From Akkermansiaceae bacterium (GTDB taxonomy: Bacteria > Verrucomicrobiota > Verrucomicrobiia > Verrucomicrobiales > Akkermansiaceae), in NCBI GenBank assembly GCA_903906515.1, contig CAIVKO010000114.1, positions 1 through 64,000 of the forward strand: 64,000 bases of DNA, written 5' to 3'. The position numbers were made by a program, and so were the translations under genes. Numbering within the stretch: position 1 is the stretch's first letter; every line of letters begins with the position of its first letter. Shown in pieces: positions 1-8,532 of the stretch. The notes beneath the pieces were generated by a model. It saw only the letters and a program-made list of their open reading frames with translations, did no database searches and was not told the DNA's origin.

Positions 1-27
1 AAACCTCCCCACGCGGGAGGTTTTTCG
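1..27. terminator. Bidirectional intrinsic terminator hairpin, copy 1
   Basis: A six-base-pair stem (CCTCCC at 4-9, GGGAGG at 15-20) with loop CACGC is followed by a T run at 21-25 and preceded by A residues, so it can terminate on either strand. It is probably the terminator of a gene lying just left of the window, and it is nearly identical to the hairpin at 158-187. Confidence 0.65.
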
Positions 28-187
28 TTGGCAGCGGGATGAGAACCCGCGAAGTGGGTTTGAACGCAGAGCGAGCTTTGCGAGCAGTCACAAAAACCGC
101 GAAGCGCACCCCGCTTGGACGGAGCATAGCGGAGTCAATCCCGCCGCCCCGACCATTGAAAAAACTCCCCACGCGGGAGGTTTTTTA
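28..187 (+). repeat. Repeat unit with a tRNA-Pro-like 3' tail and terminator copy
   Basis: The unit lies between two copies of the same terminator. It has a 5' part with hairpin GCGGG/CCCGC (about 35-51), then a core starting GAACGCAGAGCGAGC near 62 and running to AGCGGAGTCAATCC near 142. The unit then ends in CCCGCCGCCCCGACCA (139-154), which matches the T-stem/acceptor/CCA end of bacterial tRNA-Pro, followed by the terminator copy. There is no complete tRNA in the window: the matching 5' acceptor strand (CGGGGCG) is absent. The core resembles the repeat units next to rnpB at 20597-20847. The inference is that a tRNA-Pro gene lies immediately left of position 1 and that this unit is an element inserted at its 3' end, carrying a duplicate of the tRNA tail. 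Confidence 0.6.
158..187. terminator. Bidirectional intrinsic terminator hairpin, copy 2
   Basis: An A run, the stem CTCCC (165-169)/GGGAG (175-179) with loop CACGC, and a T run at 181-186. It sits 29 bp past the stop codon of the minus-strand kinase, so it can serve that gene as well as the left-hand transcription unit. It duplicates the hairpin at 1-27. Confidence 0.65.
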
Positions 188-215
188 TTGGCGGCGAGTA
201 TCCGCTGGCTGCAAG

Positions 216-2132
216 TCACGAACCGGCAGGGGTGAGTTTGGAGGGTGTTCCGAATGAGGTTTTACCGTCCCAGCCATTGCCATCGCGATTGTAGATGTAG
301 GGCTTCGGTTTGTCAGGCCACGTCACCACGAGAGTGCCATTATCCTGGATTTTCCAAGTTCCCTTCCATGGCTTCCCTTCGACTTCGAGCCCGCCATCCG
401 AATGTGCGATCCAGATGAGATCGGCTGAGCCACCGCCGGAGAGTTGCTTCCACTTGCCGGCGAAATTACCTGAACCGAAAACGATGACGCTTTTTTTCGA
501 AACTTTCTCGGTTTCGGGCGAAAGCTGCGCAACCCAGACGGTTAGATCCTTCGCACTCCCAGCCTGGGCAAGCAGCCGGCTCTTGAGTTCGTTTTGGGTG
601 GTTTCCGTGGCTGCCCCTTGGAGACGGGTGACGTAAGCGTCGCGGATACGGATGAGGGTGGCGCTGTATCCTTCCTGGATGGAAGCCTCCTTGGCGCGGG
701 CAGCCTCAAAGCTATTGGCCAGCCCATCGGGAAGGCCGCTGACGAGTGGAATCCGGTCATCAACGATGTCTTTCTTGAGTCGTTCTATGGAAGCGGACTC
801 CTCTTTCTTGGCGCTGCGGGCGCTTGAATCGAGCTTGGAAACCATCGAGCGGGCGTTATCGGCGAATTCCTTGTCGCGTTTCTTGCGGGCATCTATAATG
901 AGGCCGATGGCGCGGTTGCGCAGTTCAGGGTCACCGGGTGGCAGCTCCTTATCAGGTTTGGGCTCAGGCTCCTTATCGACGACCGGTGGAAGTTTTGGTT
1001 CTTTTTTCGTGCCCGTATTGGCGATTTTAGGCTCAGAAATTGGCTTATCTTTCACCTTTTTAGGCGGATTCGGGATGGGGGTGGGCACCGTATTCACATG
1101 GGTGGTGTCTACGGGATCGGAAGCTGCGGTTTTCTTGATGACGGCGATGCCTTGCTTGGGTTTCTCCTTATTATCCTGGAGGAACCGGTAGGTATACACT
1201 CCGGCGGAGAGAAGGATTCCGATGACGAGGAATTTCACGAAAACACCACCGCCACTGGATTTCACGGATTCCACTGGCTGTTTCTGGGGAGGACGCGCCA
1301 CTGGACCCGCGGAGATCGCAGGCTTCTGCTGCGCGTTCGCGGCGGAGGCCCATGTTTCGAGGTCGGAGGCGAGCGCATGAATGGACTTGTGGCGCTGGGC
1401 GGGCATGATGTGGGTCGCCTTGCGATAGATCGCATCGAGGCGGAGGCTGCCCGTGGGTTTGCTTGGAGGTTCAAATGATCCTGCCGGGTCGATACCAGTC
1501 AGCAATTGGTGGAGGATGACACCGACCGAGTAGATGTCGGCAAGCTGGCCGGCTTGGCTGGGATCATGGAAAACTTCCGGAGCGGTGTAGCCCGGCGTGC
1601 CCATCATCATGCCGGACTCAGCCGAGTCGGTGGCCTGAGCAAGCCCGAAGTCGGCGATCTTTGGCTCGGCCTTCCTAGTAAGCAGGATGTTTGAGGGTTT
1701 GATATCGCGGTGGACGATGCCGTTCTCATGGGCATGGGCCAATCCATCGCAGATGCCCTTTACGATGGCAACCGCAGTCTTGGGCTCGATCGCCTTGTCG
1801 AAGGCCGCCTCGTGAAGTGACCCCCCCTCCACATACTCCATCACGATGTAGGGCATCCCACTGACGTCCCCGTAATCAAAGACTCCAAGCAGGTTCGGGT
1901 GGTTGAGTCTGGCCATGGCCTTGGCCTCGGTGATGAAGGACTCTCGGAAATCGGCATCCCGCCCCAATTCCTTTGGCAGTATCTTGATGGCGACGTCGCG
2001 ATCCAACGAAAGTTGACGCCCCTTGTAAACGGCACCCATCCCCCCCTGTGCAATGAATGCCTCGATCCCATATTTGGGAAGAAGTTCGGCAAGGGATTCT
2101 ATGCTGGGTGCTTCGAAGGTTTCGTAGCTCAT
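216..2132 (-). CDS. Membrane-anchored serine/threonine protein kinase (PknB type)
   Basis: This is a 638-residue protein with an N-terminal Hanks-type kinase domain (about residues 20-260). The glycine-rich loop QGGMGAVYKG, the VAIKIL lysine, the catalytic loop HRDIKPSN, the DFG motif (ADFGLAQ) and the activation segment GTPGYTAPE are all present, so it should be active. A proline/alanine-rich linker leads to one membrane segment (VKFLVIGILLSAGVYTY, about 300-317), then a Pro/Lys-rich stretch and a charged, probably helical extracytoplasmic region. The C-terminal 80 residues look like a small beta-rich domain (GKWKQLSGGGSADLIWIAH). The layout resembles PknB receptors but lacks PASTA repeats. 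The ligand and substrates cannot be read from the sequence. It is a monocistronic gene ending just before a strong terminator. Confidence 0.9.
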   Translation of the reverse strand: MSYETFEAPSIESLAELLPKYGIEAFIAQGGMGAVYKGRQLSLDRDVAIKILPKELGRDADFRESFITEAKAMARLNHPNLLGVFDYGDVSGMPYIVMEYVEGGSLHEAAFDKAIEPKTAVAIVKGICDGLAHAHENGIVHRDIKPSNILLTRKAEPKIADFGLAQATDSAESGMMMGTPGYTAPEVFHDPSQAGQLADIYSVGVILHQLLTGIDPAGSFEPPSKPTGSLRLDAIYRKATHIMPAQRHKSIHALASDLETWASAANAQQKPAISAGPVARPPQKQPVESVKSSGGGVFVKFLVIGILLSAGVYTYRFLQDNKEKPKQGIAVIKKTAASDPVDTTHVNTVPTPIPNPPKKVKDKPISEPKIANTGTKKEPKLPPVVDKEPEPKPDKELPPGDPELRNRAIGLIIDARKKRDKEFADNARSMVSKLDSSARSAKKEESASIERLKKDIVDDRIPLVSGLPDGLANSFEAARAKEASIQEGYSATLIRIRDAYVTRLQGAATETTQNELKSRLLAQAGSAKDLTVWVAQLSPETEKVSKKSVIVFGSGNFAGKWKQLSGGGSADLIWIAHSDGGLEVEGKPWKGTWKIQDNGTLVVTWPDKPKPYIYNRDGNGWDGKTSFGTPSKLTPAGS

Positions 2133-2226
2133 TGGAAGTGGATCAGGTGCTGACTTTCTAACTAGAAATATTTTAACTACCCCATTACGAGAAAACCCGC
2201 AGTCATCTTACATACCCGAGAAGTGG

Positions 2227-2712
2227 CTACGGCGTGTGGAGCTTTGATTGTTGGCGGGAGGCTCCTGAAAGAGCCAAGAGGGCGGCCAGGAGGGCGGAAA
2301 AATGAGGATCTCGGGGAAAAAGAGAATGGAAGAGGTATTTCGGTGTGTCAGTGGGTGGTGTCTCGTTAAGCCCCCCACTCCGCGCCGGCAAACAGCTGAC
2401 TCGGGAGGATTCACGGCGGTTTTCATTTATCGAGAGCGTAGAGTGCCAGGCCGCTTTGCCAAGATTTCTTTCGGCGGCGGTGTTTTTTGAGATCGCCGGG
2501 CGTTGATCAAAACCGTCAGGGTAGTGGTTGGATGGATTCCGGGGACGATTGAACCAGTCAAGGTCCGGTTCGTCGTCGGGGATCCGCGTCGCGTGGCACT
2601 GGTCTCGCAAGGTCTGCATCGTGATGCCAAAGGTAAACTCAGGCCCGATCTTGCAAATGTTGTGATGCTGAGAAGGATGGGTAATTTCATCATAGTAGGG
2701 GTTATTAACATG
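2227..2712 (-). other. Gap region with a possible unrecognised gene remnant
   Basis: The 612 bp between the kinase and the next gene hold no convincing gene. One minus-strand frame opens directly after a stop codon near 2713 and gives a protein-like segment (PYYDEITHPSQHHNICKIG, then PDDEPDLDWFNRP) before becoming low quality toward 2227. It has no credible start and I do not recognise a family. It could be a 5'-truncated fragment, in keeping with the broken genes next to it. Confidence 0.2.
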
Positions 2713-2744
2713 TTACGGAAATACGTCGTTTACCGGTGGTTCAT

Positions 2745-4217
2745 TCAGTTTCCTTTACCGAAGTTTTTCGCTTCTTCGAACGTGAGCAGCTTCTTCGCCG
2801 CCACGGGATCTGCTTTTTCAATATCAGCGATGATCTTGTCCCATTGGTTTTTGAATTTACCGGGTTTGATCTCCTTCACTTTCGGTAGGATGTATTTGGC
2901 ATTTGCGCCATAGACGGGAAGCACACTCATCAGCATCCGGATTTTGAATCCACCTTTTCCCGTCTCTGAATCGAATGCGGCCAACGCGCCTTCAATACCG
3001 CCTTGGATGTTCAACCGGGCGTAAATGCCGACCGATTCAATCTTGGGGTCGAAATTGTGGTAACTGGTGTAGGTCAAATCCTGATCGTCCATGATGATCT
3101 TGATGCTGTCCGCAACCCGATAGAAATCCTCCAGCGGCACCTGTGATATCATTTTGACACCAACAGAACGGCCAAAGGCCCGCTTGTGGGCCATCAACTT
3201 GTTTGCCGCAGCGTAAAAAATTCCTTATCCTTCACCAATCCAGCGGCATACGGATCCTCGCACATGGAAACCAAGGCGCGACCCAATTTCATATCAATAT
3301 CACCGAGAGCATCCTGAGGTTTTTTCTCCAATACCAGCTTCAACAAATCCGGGTAATACGCATAAGCTCCTTCACCCAAACAAGCGATCGAACCTGCGAT
3401 ATTCGCCCGCACCGCCATCTCCTGCTTGCTGTCTTTCAGGAGCGCAGCCAATGATTCGACGGCCAAGCTAACTTGCTCAGGCGGGCACTTGTATCCAAAA
3501 TACTCGATGGCGCTCTTGCGCTGCAAGTCAGTCCCCTTTGTCAACATTTTGACGATAAGCCCAGGCGCTGCCTTCAGGCCCCAAGGTCAGCTCGACATCC
3601 GGCTTGGCCCAATCCATTCCGTGAATCGCGGATTTGACCACTTCGAGATGAGCTGGTTCCCCGGTCGCCATCAAACCCATCAATCCGAATCCGTATCGGC
3701 CGTAGTCCTTGTTCTTCACGATGTGCACAGCCGCATTCGCAATAATGGCATCGGACTTCTTGCAATCATACGGAGCGGTCGCGCTGTAGGCACCCAGCTT
3801 TTGGAGTGTTAGACTGACATCTTTGCCACCCTTGAGTTGGAGAACCAATGACCCATCGGCAGCGGCCTCGGCCGTGTTGATGGCGGCGGCAATCTGCTTG
3901 CGGATGTCCCCTTCCAGTTGTTTGCCTGCGGCGGACATGATCACATCTCCCACATTGATTTTACCATCCGCAGGAGAACCCTTGGTGACATAAGTCACCG
4001 TGATGTCTTTCTTACCAAGCTTGCCGTAGAATCCGGTCGGCCCCAGATGCCAACCGGTGGGAGGCGGTGGCTTCGCCGCAAATGTCACGGATGACATGAT
4101 GAATGCAAGCGTCAGCAATACGATGGCCGCACGCAGTGATGACCCGCATGCTTGGAGATATGGAAGAAGTTTTTTGTTTTTCATAAAGGAATGCGCGCGT
4201 TTCATGATGGTTTCCAT
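2745..4217 (-). pseudogene. Broken DUF6288-like secreted PDZ/HEAT protein
   Basis: Three overlapping minus-strand reading frames follow one another. The first (4217-3528) has a signal peptide (from MKNKKLLPYLQ) and a PDZ-like domain (PTGWHLGPTGFYG, then VTKGSPADGKINVGDVI), then the segment APYDCKKSDAIIANAA. It ends after EGSAWAYRQNV in a frame break. The second (3547-3194) is alpha-helical and HEAT-like. The third (to 2745) continues the same protein; a slip at a T6 tract near 3218-3223 separates it, and adding one T would restore continuity (KEFFYAAANKLMAHKR). The start resembles DUF6288 proteins of Planctomycetes and Verrucomicrobia, which are much longer, so a large central part seems deleted. 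The family assignment is from memory of the motif pattern; the frame breaks are directly visible. A sequencing error could explain the T-tract break but not the missing central region. Confidence 0.6.
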
Positions 4218-4221
4218 TTAT

Positions 4222-4505
4222 TTACCAAACTTTGATCGTCAGCGAGCCGGCGCTGGAATTCTCAAACGGACCGGGGAACGGGTTGTTGGAGTCGCGCTTC
4301 TTACCGAAGTAATCGGTGTCGATTTTCACCGGCGAGCCATCGGGGTTCTCAAACGGCAGATCGGGAATCACAGCTTTGCCGAGCAACTCGGATGTGACCA
4401 GCTTGCGCGGTTGTTCGGTCGACCATGCGGGATCGCGGGTGAGGGTGAGAAACCAGCCGTCCGCCTTTTGCGTCAGCTTGATGCCGGGGTCGAAGTTGGC
4501 CTTGA
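4222..4505 (-). pseudogene. C-terminal remnant of a secreted carbohydrate-type protein
   Basis: The minus-strand frame ending at 4222 encodes a credible C-terminus (FDPGIKLTQKADGWFLTLTR, then DTDYFGKKRDSNNPFPGPFE and a final LTIKVW). Its 5' continuation beyond about 4505 becomes unrelated sequence that is instead coding on the plus strand. It resembles the C-terminal end of large right-handed beta-helix or carbohydrate-active proteins of the PVC group, but this is a weak match from memory. It stops 4 bp before the start of the broken DUF6288-like gene. Confidence 0.45.
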
Positions 4506-4514
4506 GCAAGCAAG

Positions 4515-4947
4515 CCAATGGCACATGCAGATCGTGGAAGACATGACGCAGGCACCAAAGGACTGGAATAAACCAAGCTTCGATGACTCCGCCTGGGACC
4601 AGACCCAGTTGCCAGTTTCGTGGCGGATGTATCACACTGCCCTGCTGCGCACCAAGTTCACGGTGAAGGACAAAAACGCCTTCGATGGCCTGCGCTTCCG
4701 TGGTTGGTTATTCCGGCAACAGGCGATCGAAATTTATCTGAACGGACAACTGATCGGCAAGGTCAACAACCTGGAGGAAAAAACCGGCAATGTGGACGCA
4801 GAATTCAATGCGTCAGCCATGAAGCATCTGAAAACCGGTGAAAACACGCTCGCCATCACAACCCGCCACAACTGGCGTTGGGGCATGTTGTCGATGCACG
4901 TTTACAATGACGGCTTCGGCTTCCGCCTCGACGGTAGAAAAAAATAA
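4515..4947 (+). pseudogene. C-terminal galactose-binding-like domain remnant
   Basis: The plus-strand frame from about 4515 to the stop at 4947 reads like a jelly-roll domain: DWNKPSFDDSAWDQTQLP, then FRQQAIEIYLNGQLIGKV, and ENTLAITTRHNWRWGM near the end. Such domains commonly end secreted glycan-processing and DUF6288-type proteins. The upstream part of this frame is antisense to the neighbouring remnants and has no signal peptide or start, so only the domain end of a larger gene survives. It meets the minus-strand remnant head to head around 4505-4515. Confidence 0.5.
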
Positions 4948-5036
4948 TCTCTTCAGTTCGAGCGCGGGCTGCGCGGCACAGGGCAGGGCGATCAGGGGGC
5001 AATCAGCCGTGGGCGCATGAAAAAAGCGCTTCGGCT

Positions 5037-5753
5037 TCATTTGCCATCTTTGCTCTTCTCTTCGATGAACTTGCGGGATTCATCTGAGAGTTTATCCAGC
5101 GGGTAATCCACACTCTTTCCGGTTGCCATGAGGAATGTGACGTTTTTCTCATCCGCTTTCACAACAGCCGCTTGGATGGTTTTACCATCGGAGTTTGTCC
5201 AAGACCTTTGTTCAATCAGATTGGCATCCTTCTTCGTGGCAGGTGCGGTTGCCTTTTCCGGAGCAGGAGCCGATTCTTTCAACGCCTTTTTTACGGTGCT
5301 CTCGAAATCATCATCCGATGGTTTTCCTTCAAAAATCAGATTACCCGCACGGTTGAAAATGAGGATACGCGGAAGACGACCGGCTTGGGTCGGCCCGCCG
5401 CCGCCCTTGTTGATTGTGTATTCCACCGATGATTTTTTAAGAATGGGTTCGATTTGCTCCTTTGTGGAACCTTGTGATTCCGCACCAATGATCATCAGTC
5501 CTTCATCTCTGTATTTTTTATCCAACTTGGCCAAATGCGGGAGAGATGCCAAACAAAGAGGGCAACGCACACCCCAGTATTCGTAAACCACCACTTTGCC
5601 TTTCGTGTCCTCCATGACAACAGGGGCACCGGAGACATTTTCTCCGAATCTCCATTCTGAAATATGGTGCGCTGGATCTGCCGCTTTCACGGAATGCAAT
5701 CCAACTGACATGGCGGCGAGCGCCAGGCATAACATTTGGCATGGTTTGTTCAT
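5037..5753 (-). CDS. TlpA-like thioredoxin-fold protein with C-terminal SHD1 domain
   Basis: This is a 238-residue exported protein: signal peptide at residues 1-24 (cleavage near VKAAD), then a thioredoxin fold with redox motif C64-P-L-C67 (WGVRCPLCLASLPHL). The sheet/helix elements RDEGLMIIGAES and GRLPRILIFNRAG are typical of TlpA/ResA. An Ala/Pro-rich linker (about 163-180) leads to an SHD1-like domain (RSWTNSDGKTIQAAVV, YPLDKLSDESRKF), a small domain frequent in Planctomycetes and Verrucomicrobia. Its likely role is thiol reduction in the periplasm, for instance for cytochrome-type proteins encoded further upstream; the target is inference. It is the last gene of the minus-strand secreted cluster. 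Confidence 0.85.
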   Translation of the reverse strand: MNKPCQMLCLALAAMSVGLHSVKAADPAHHISEWRFGENVSGAPVVMEDTKGKVVVYEYWGVRCPLCLASLPHLAKLDKKYRDEGLMIIGAESQGSTKEQIEPILKKSSVEYTINKGGGGPTQAGRLPRILIFNRAGNLIFEGKPSDDDFESTVKKALKESAPAPEKATAPATKKDANLIEQRSWTNSDGKTIQAAVVKADEKNVTFLMATGKSVDYPLDKLSDESRKFIEEKSKDGK

Positions 5754-5766
5754 CAGGTTTTGGGAT

Positions 5767-5836
5767 TTAAGGTTTACCGAGCGGTGGCACTTTCATTTCC
5801 TGGATCCAGAGGCTGAAGTTGGCACGCTTGATGTTC
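5767..5836 (-). pseudogene. Possible C-terminal scrap of a lost gene
   Basis: Between the thioredoxin-like gene and the PQQ propeller, a short minus-strand frame reads IKRANFSLWIQEMKVPPLG before a stop. It resembles the last beta strand of DUF1080-type domains. It has no start and overlaps nothing else. This is a tentative remnant call based only on that similarity. Confidence 0.2.
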
Positions 5837-5845
5837 TTTAATCTC

Positions 5846-7153
5846 TCAAGGAAGTTTCTCAATCCGATAGAGATGGGTGCGCGAGCGGAGGATGAGTGAG
5901 TTTCCGTAAACCGCGGGTGAGGCCATGAAGCCATCGCCGAGGCGGTTGTCAGCGAGCAGTTTGTATGTGTCCGCGGCGGCCACCACGGGGACTTCGCCCT
6001 CTTCGCCGAAGAAGTAGATGTGTCCATCGGCAAACAATGGCGAGGCGGAGAAGGAGCCTTTGTAACGTTCTTGCCAGATGCTTTCTCCCGATTTCGCATC
6101 GACGCAGGAGATGACTCCCCGGTCACCGATCATGAACAAGCGCCCGCCGACCAGGATCTGCGAGGAGCGGGTCGGCACGGTTTTGGAAAATTTCCATGCC
6201 ACGTGGGTATCGGTCACATCGCCGTGACCGTCAGGCCTAACAGCGAAGAGCTGGTATCCGCCAGCCGCGCTGGTGGCGAAAACCAAACCGTGTCCGAAGA
6301 GTGGCAAGGCCGCGGCGTTCATGCCGCCGCTGCGCACCCGCCAGATTTCCTCGCCCGTTTTCGGCACGTAGGCGATCGTGGCCCCGGCGCTCGGACTGAC
6401 CAGTTGGGATTGACCGGCCACCGTGATGAGTGCCGGAGTTGAATAGGCTTTGTGATAATCAGTGTTGTCGGTGTCGTAAGTGATGTCACGGTTGCGTTTC
6501 CACACCGTCTTGCCGGTCTCCTTGTCCAGCGCCGCGAGGTATTGGACGTCAACTCCGTCGAACGTGAGCACGAGCAAGTTGTCCACCACGATCGGCGAGG
6601 AGGCCGGGCCGCGGAAATGGTCGCAGTTGAGATCTTGGCGTGTCCAGAGCTGTTTGGCGGTAGTGGTGTCAAGGCAGGCCGTGCCATGCGTGCCGAAATG
6701 AACATACACGCGGCCTTTTTCAATGACAGGCGTGGGCGTGCCGTAGCTGTTCATCGGGTGGCAGAACTGCGGCTTGGCAATCTTGAAGATCACCACATCA
6801 TGCAGGACCCGGCCCGACTCGGCATCGATGCAAACGGCTCCGAGTTCGTGCCCGTCCTCGGTGGCGGTGGTCATCCAGATTTGTTGTTCCCAGATCACGG
6901 GTGATGACCATGCTTTGCCATGCACCGGAGTTTTCCAGCGCACGTTTTGGGACTCTCCGAAGGTGGTTGGCAACCCTTGTGTTGTCGATTGACCGTCGGC
7001 ATGCGGACCACGAAATTGCGGCCAGTTTTCGGCGGCGCGCAGCGGCCCGGCGAGGCACGTGGCCAAGGCCATCGTGAGACACGCACGATGACCGATGGTA
7101 GGGATCCGACCTCCGGGCGGTCCGGAGAATGGAAAGAGAACGCGTGCGGTCAT
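5846..7153 (-). CDS. Exported PQQ-like beta-propeller protein
   Basis: The mature protein starts AENWPQFRGPHADGQS, the hallmark opening of PVC outer-membrane-assembly-like/PQQ-like WD propellers. Blade repeats follow (VCIDAESGRVLHD, ACLDTTTAKQLWTR, AALDKETGKTVWKRN, YVPKTGEEIWRV, SCVDAKSGESIWQ), giving about seven blades. These proteins are secreted and of unknown ligand; enzymatic alcohol dehydrogenase activity is not implied. The start is uncertain. The signal-peptide-like stretch RACLTMALATCLAGPLRA has lost its usual N-terminal Met-Lys, and a palindromic repeat (7099-7230) lies immediately upstream in frame, so translation would have to begin inside the repeat (ATG at 7153 or 7177) or at a poor internal ATG at 7072. 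Secretion may therefore be impaired. Confidence 0.8.
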   Translation of the reverse strand: MTARVLFPFSGPPGGRIPTIGHRACLTMALATCLAGPLRAAENWPQFRGPHADGQSTTQGLPTTFGESQNVRWKTPVHGKAWSSPVIWEQQIWMTTATEDGHELGAVCIDAESGRVLHDVVIFKIAKPQFCHPMNSYGTPTPVIEKGRVYVHFGTHGTACLDTTTAKQLWTRQDLNCDHFRGPASSPIVVDNLLVLTFDGVDVQYLAALDKETGKTVWKRNRDITYDTDNTDYHKAYSTPALITVAGQSQLVSPSAGATIAYVPKTGEEIWRVRSGGMNAAALPLFGHGLVFATSAAGGYQLFAVRPDGHGDVTDTHVAWKFSKTVPTRSSQILVGGRLFMIGDRGVISCVDAKSGESIWQERYKGSFSASPLFADGHIYFFGEEGEVPVVAAADTYKLLADNRLGDGFMASPAVYGNSLILRSRTHLYRIEKLP

Positions 7154-7230
7154 GGTAGTGCTTGATAATCGACTCATGGCTGATTGTTCACGCCTCATTC
7201 TCTCGGACCGCCCGGGGGTCGGTCCCTGCC
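7099..7230. repeat. GGACCG palindromic intergenic element, copy A
   Basis: The left end GGGATCCGACCTCCGGGCGG is matched by an inverted right end (CCGCCCGGGGGTCGGTCCC), with an about 80-bp middle. It lies between the NHL gene and the PQQ propeller gene. The middle is clearly similar to copy C (25690-25823), showing common descent of the whole element, not only of its arms. Confidence 0.85.
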
Positions 7231-7252
7231 TTCTGTAATGTAAGACAAGCAC

Positions 7253-8311
7253 TCAGGCGACTGGTGTGAGTTTGTATGGCTGGGTGCGCTTGGATGCCCA
7301 ATGGGCGACGTAGAGATTTCCTTCCTGATCGAGGCAGACGTCGTGGCAGTTGAGGAATGGCTTGGGCTCGATGTTCCGGTAGAGGCCCGTTTCGCCTTCG
7401 GCACCGGAAATGGGCGGCAGACCGCCGATCAGTGAAACAGGCTTGTTTTCCTTGTCCAACACCATAACAAAACCCCGGAAATCACTGCCCCATTTGAGGC
7501 GACCGGAATTGATGACAGCGAAGAAAACGTTTTCGCCATGGATCACCGGACGGCAGATCCATGCGCCGGGAAGATCGATGTGACCGAGGTTTTTCCCGTC
7601 GAGTGAGAGGGTGAAAAGTTTGTTAGCCGCGCGGGATGTCACCAACAACTTGGGGTTGGCGGCATCGCGGCCATCGATGGCCACGCCGTGGATGCAATCA
7701 AATCCCTCGTATCGGTAGCTATCCTTGATCTCGCCCTTGGCATTGTAGTGGGTGAGCCAGTTGCTGCCATAACCATCGGCCACATAAATGTCGCCATTGG
7801 CCGGGTTGATCGCCGTTTCGGTGGGGCAGAATTTTTTCTCCGAGTCGTATTTGCCGGACTCCTTGGGCCAACCGAGAGTCATGATTTCGCGACCTTTCAT
7901 GTCGAGTTTCACCACGATGCGGCGTTTCGTATCCGTGAGCCACAGGAACTCCTCGCCGTTTTCATTGGCAAGGGTCAGCCCGTGGATGCCGGGATAGGTG
8001 GTGCCGAAGGTGCGGATGACGCGTCCATCGGGCGCGAACTCGATAAGGTTGTTCGCGATGTGGGTGGTGCAGAGAATGAGGTTACCTGCCTTGGTGCGGA
8101 CGAACTCATGGCAATCGTCCACCTCCACAGGGCTGCTGTCGCGCTTGAACGACCAGTCCTTGACGGCACGAAAACGGAATTTCCCCTGCCCCAATACGGT
8201 GGGGTCGGGATCCGCAGCGGAGGCGATTCCGGCTCCGAGCGGGGAAACCACTGCGGCAGTGGCGAGGGAGTTACGGAGGAATTGGCGGCGGCTGATGGTG
8301 GAATCTTTCAT
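7253..8311 (-). CDS. Tat-exported NHL-type six-bladed beta-propeller protein
   Basis: The 352-residue protein starts at MKDSTISRRQFLRNS, a twin-arginine signal (SRRQFL) ending near GIASAADPD. An upstream in-frame ATG at 8329 is less likely because it would only add six residues before the Tat motif. The body carries NHL/SMP-30-like blades: DDCHEFVRTKAGNLILCT, EFAPDGRVIRTFG, INPANGDIYVADGYGSNWL and LDQEGNLYVAHW. Such proteins are secreted beta-propellers of unknown ligand, commonly clustered in PVC genomes with DUF1501 and DUF1549 genes, as here. It lies between two palindromic elements (copies A and B), so it may be transcribed separately from its neighbours. Confidence 0.85.
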   Translation of the reverse strand: MKDSTISRRQFLRNSLATAAVVSPLGAGIASAADPDPTVLGQGKFRFRAVKDWSFKRDSSPVEVDDCHEFVRTKAGNLILCTTHIANNLIEFAPDGRVIRTFGTTYPGIHGLTLANENGEEFLWLTDTKRRIVVKLDMKGREIMTLGWPKESGKYDSEKKFCPTETAINPANGDIYVADGYGSNWLTHYNAKGEIKDSYRYEGFDCIHGVAIDGRDAANPKLLVTSRAANKLFTLSLDGKNLGHIDLPGAWICRPVIHGENVFFAVINSGRLKWGSDFRGFVMVLDKENKPVSLIGGLPPISGAEGETGLYRNIEPKPFLNCHDVCLDQEGNLYVAHWASKRTQPYKLTPVA

Positions 8312-8392
8312 ACAATGGGAAACTCTCAAACGTGGGAAATGTCGTCAATGGGAAAGCAATCGAAGGTCAATCTATTGAGAGTGCGAAAAGTA

Positions 8393-8529
8393 GGCAGGGA
8401 CCGTATCTCCGAGCGGTCCGCGCGCATGTGGCGAGAACGATTCAGCGAATGCCTTGGCTTCGATGTTTTGTTCATTCTCTGATCATTCGTAATCCATGCT
8501 CTGGACCGCCCGGAGGTCGGGTCCCTGCC
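8393..8529. repeat. GGACCG palindromic intergenic element, copy B
   Basis: It begins GGCAGGGACCGTATCTCCGA and ends with the inverse (GGACCGCCCGGAGGTCGGGT, then CCCTGCC). It fills the gap between the DUF1501 stop and the NHL start. Its middle has diverged from the other copies. Confidence 0.85.
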
Positions 8530-8532
8530 CAT

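Noticed and set aside
28-60. Anticodon-arm-like hairpin GCGGG-ATGAGAA-CCCGC with a T-stem-like GTGGG after it
   Set aside because: No acceptor stem or D arm precedes it in the window, so it is treated as part of the repeat unit and not as a tRNA gene.
4057-4514. N-terminal half of a 296-codon plus-strand open frame
   Set aside because: This part is antisense to the two minus-strand remnants and not protein-like; only the portion after about 4515 is kept as a remnant.
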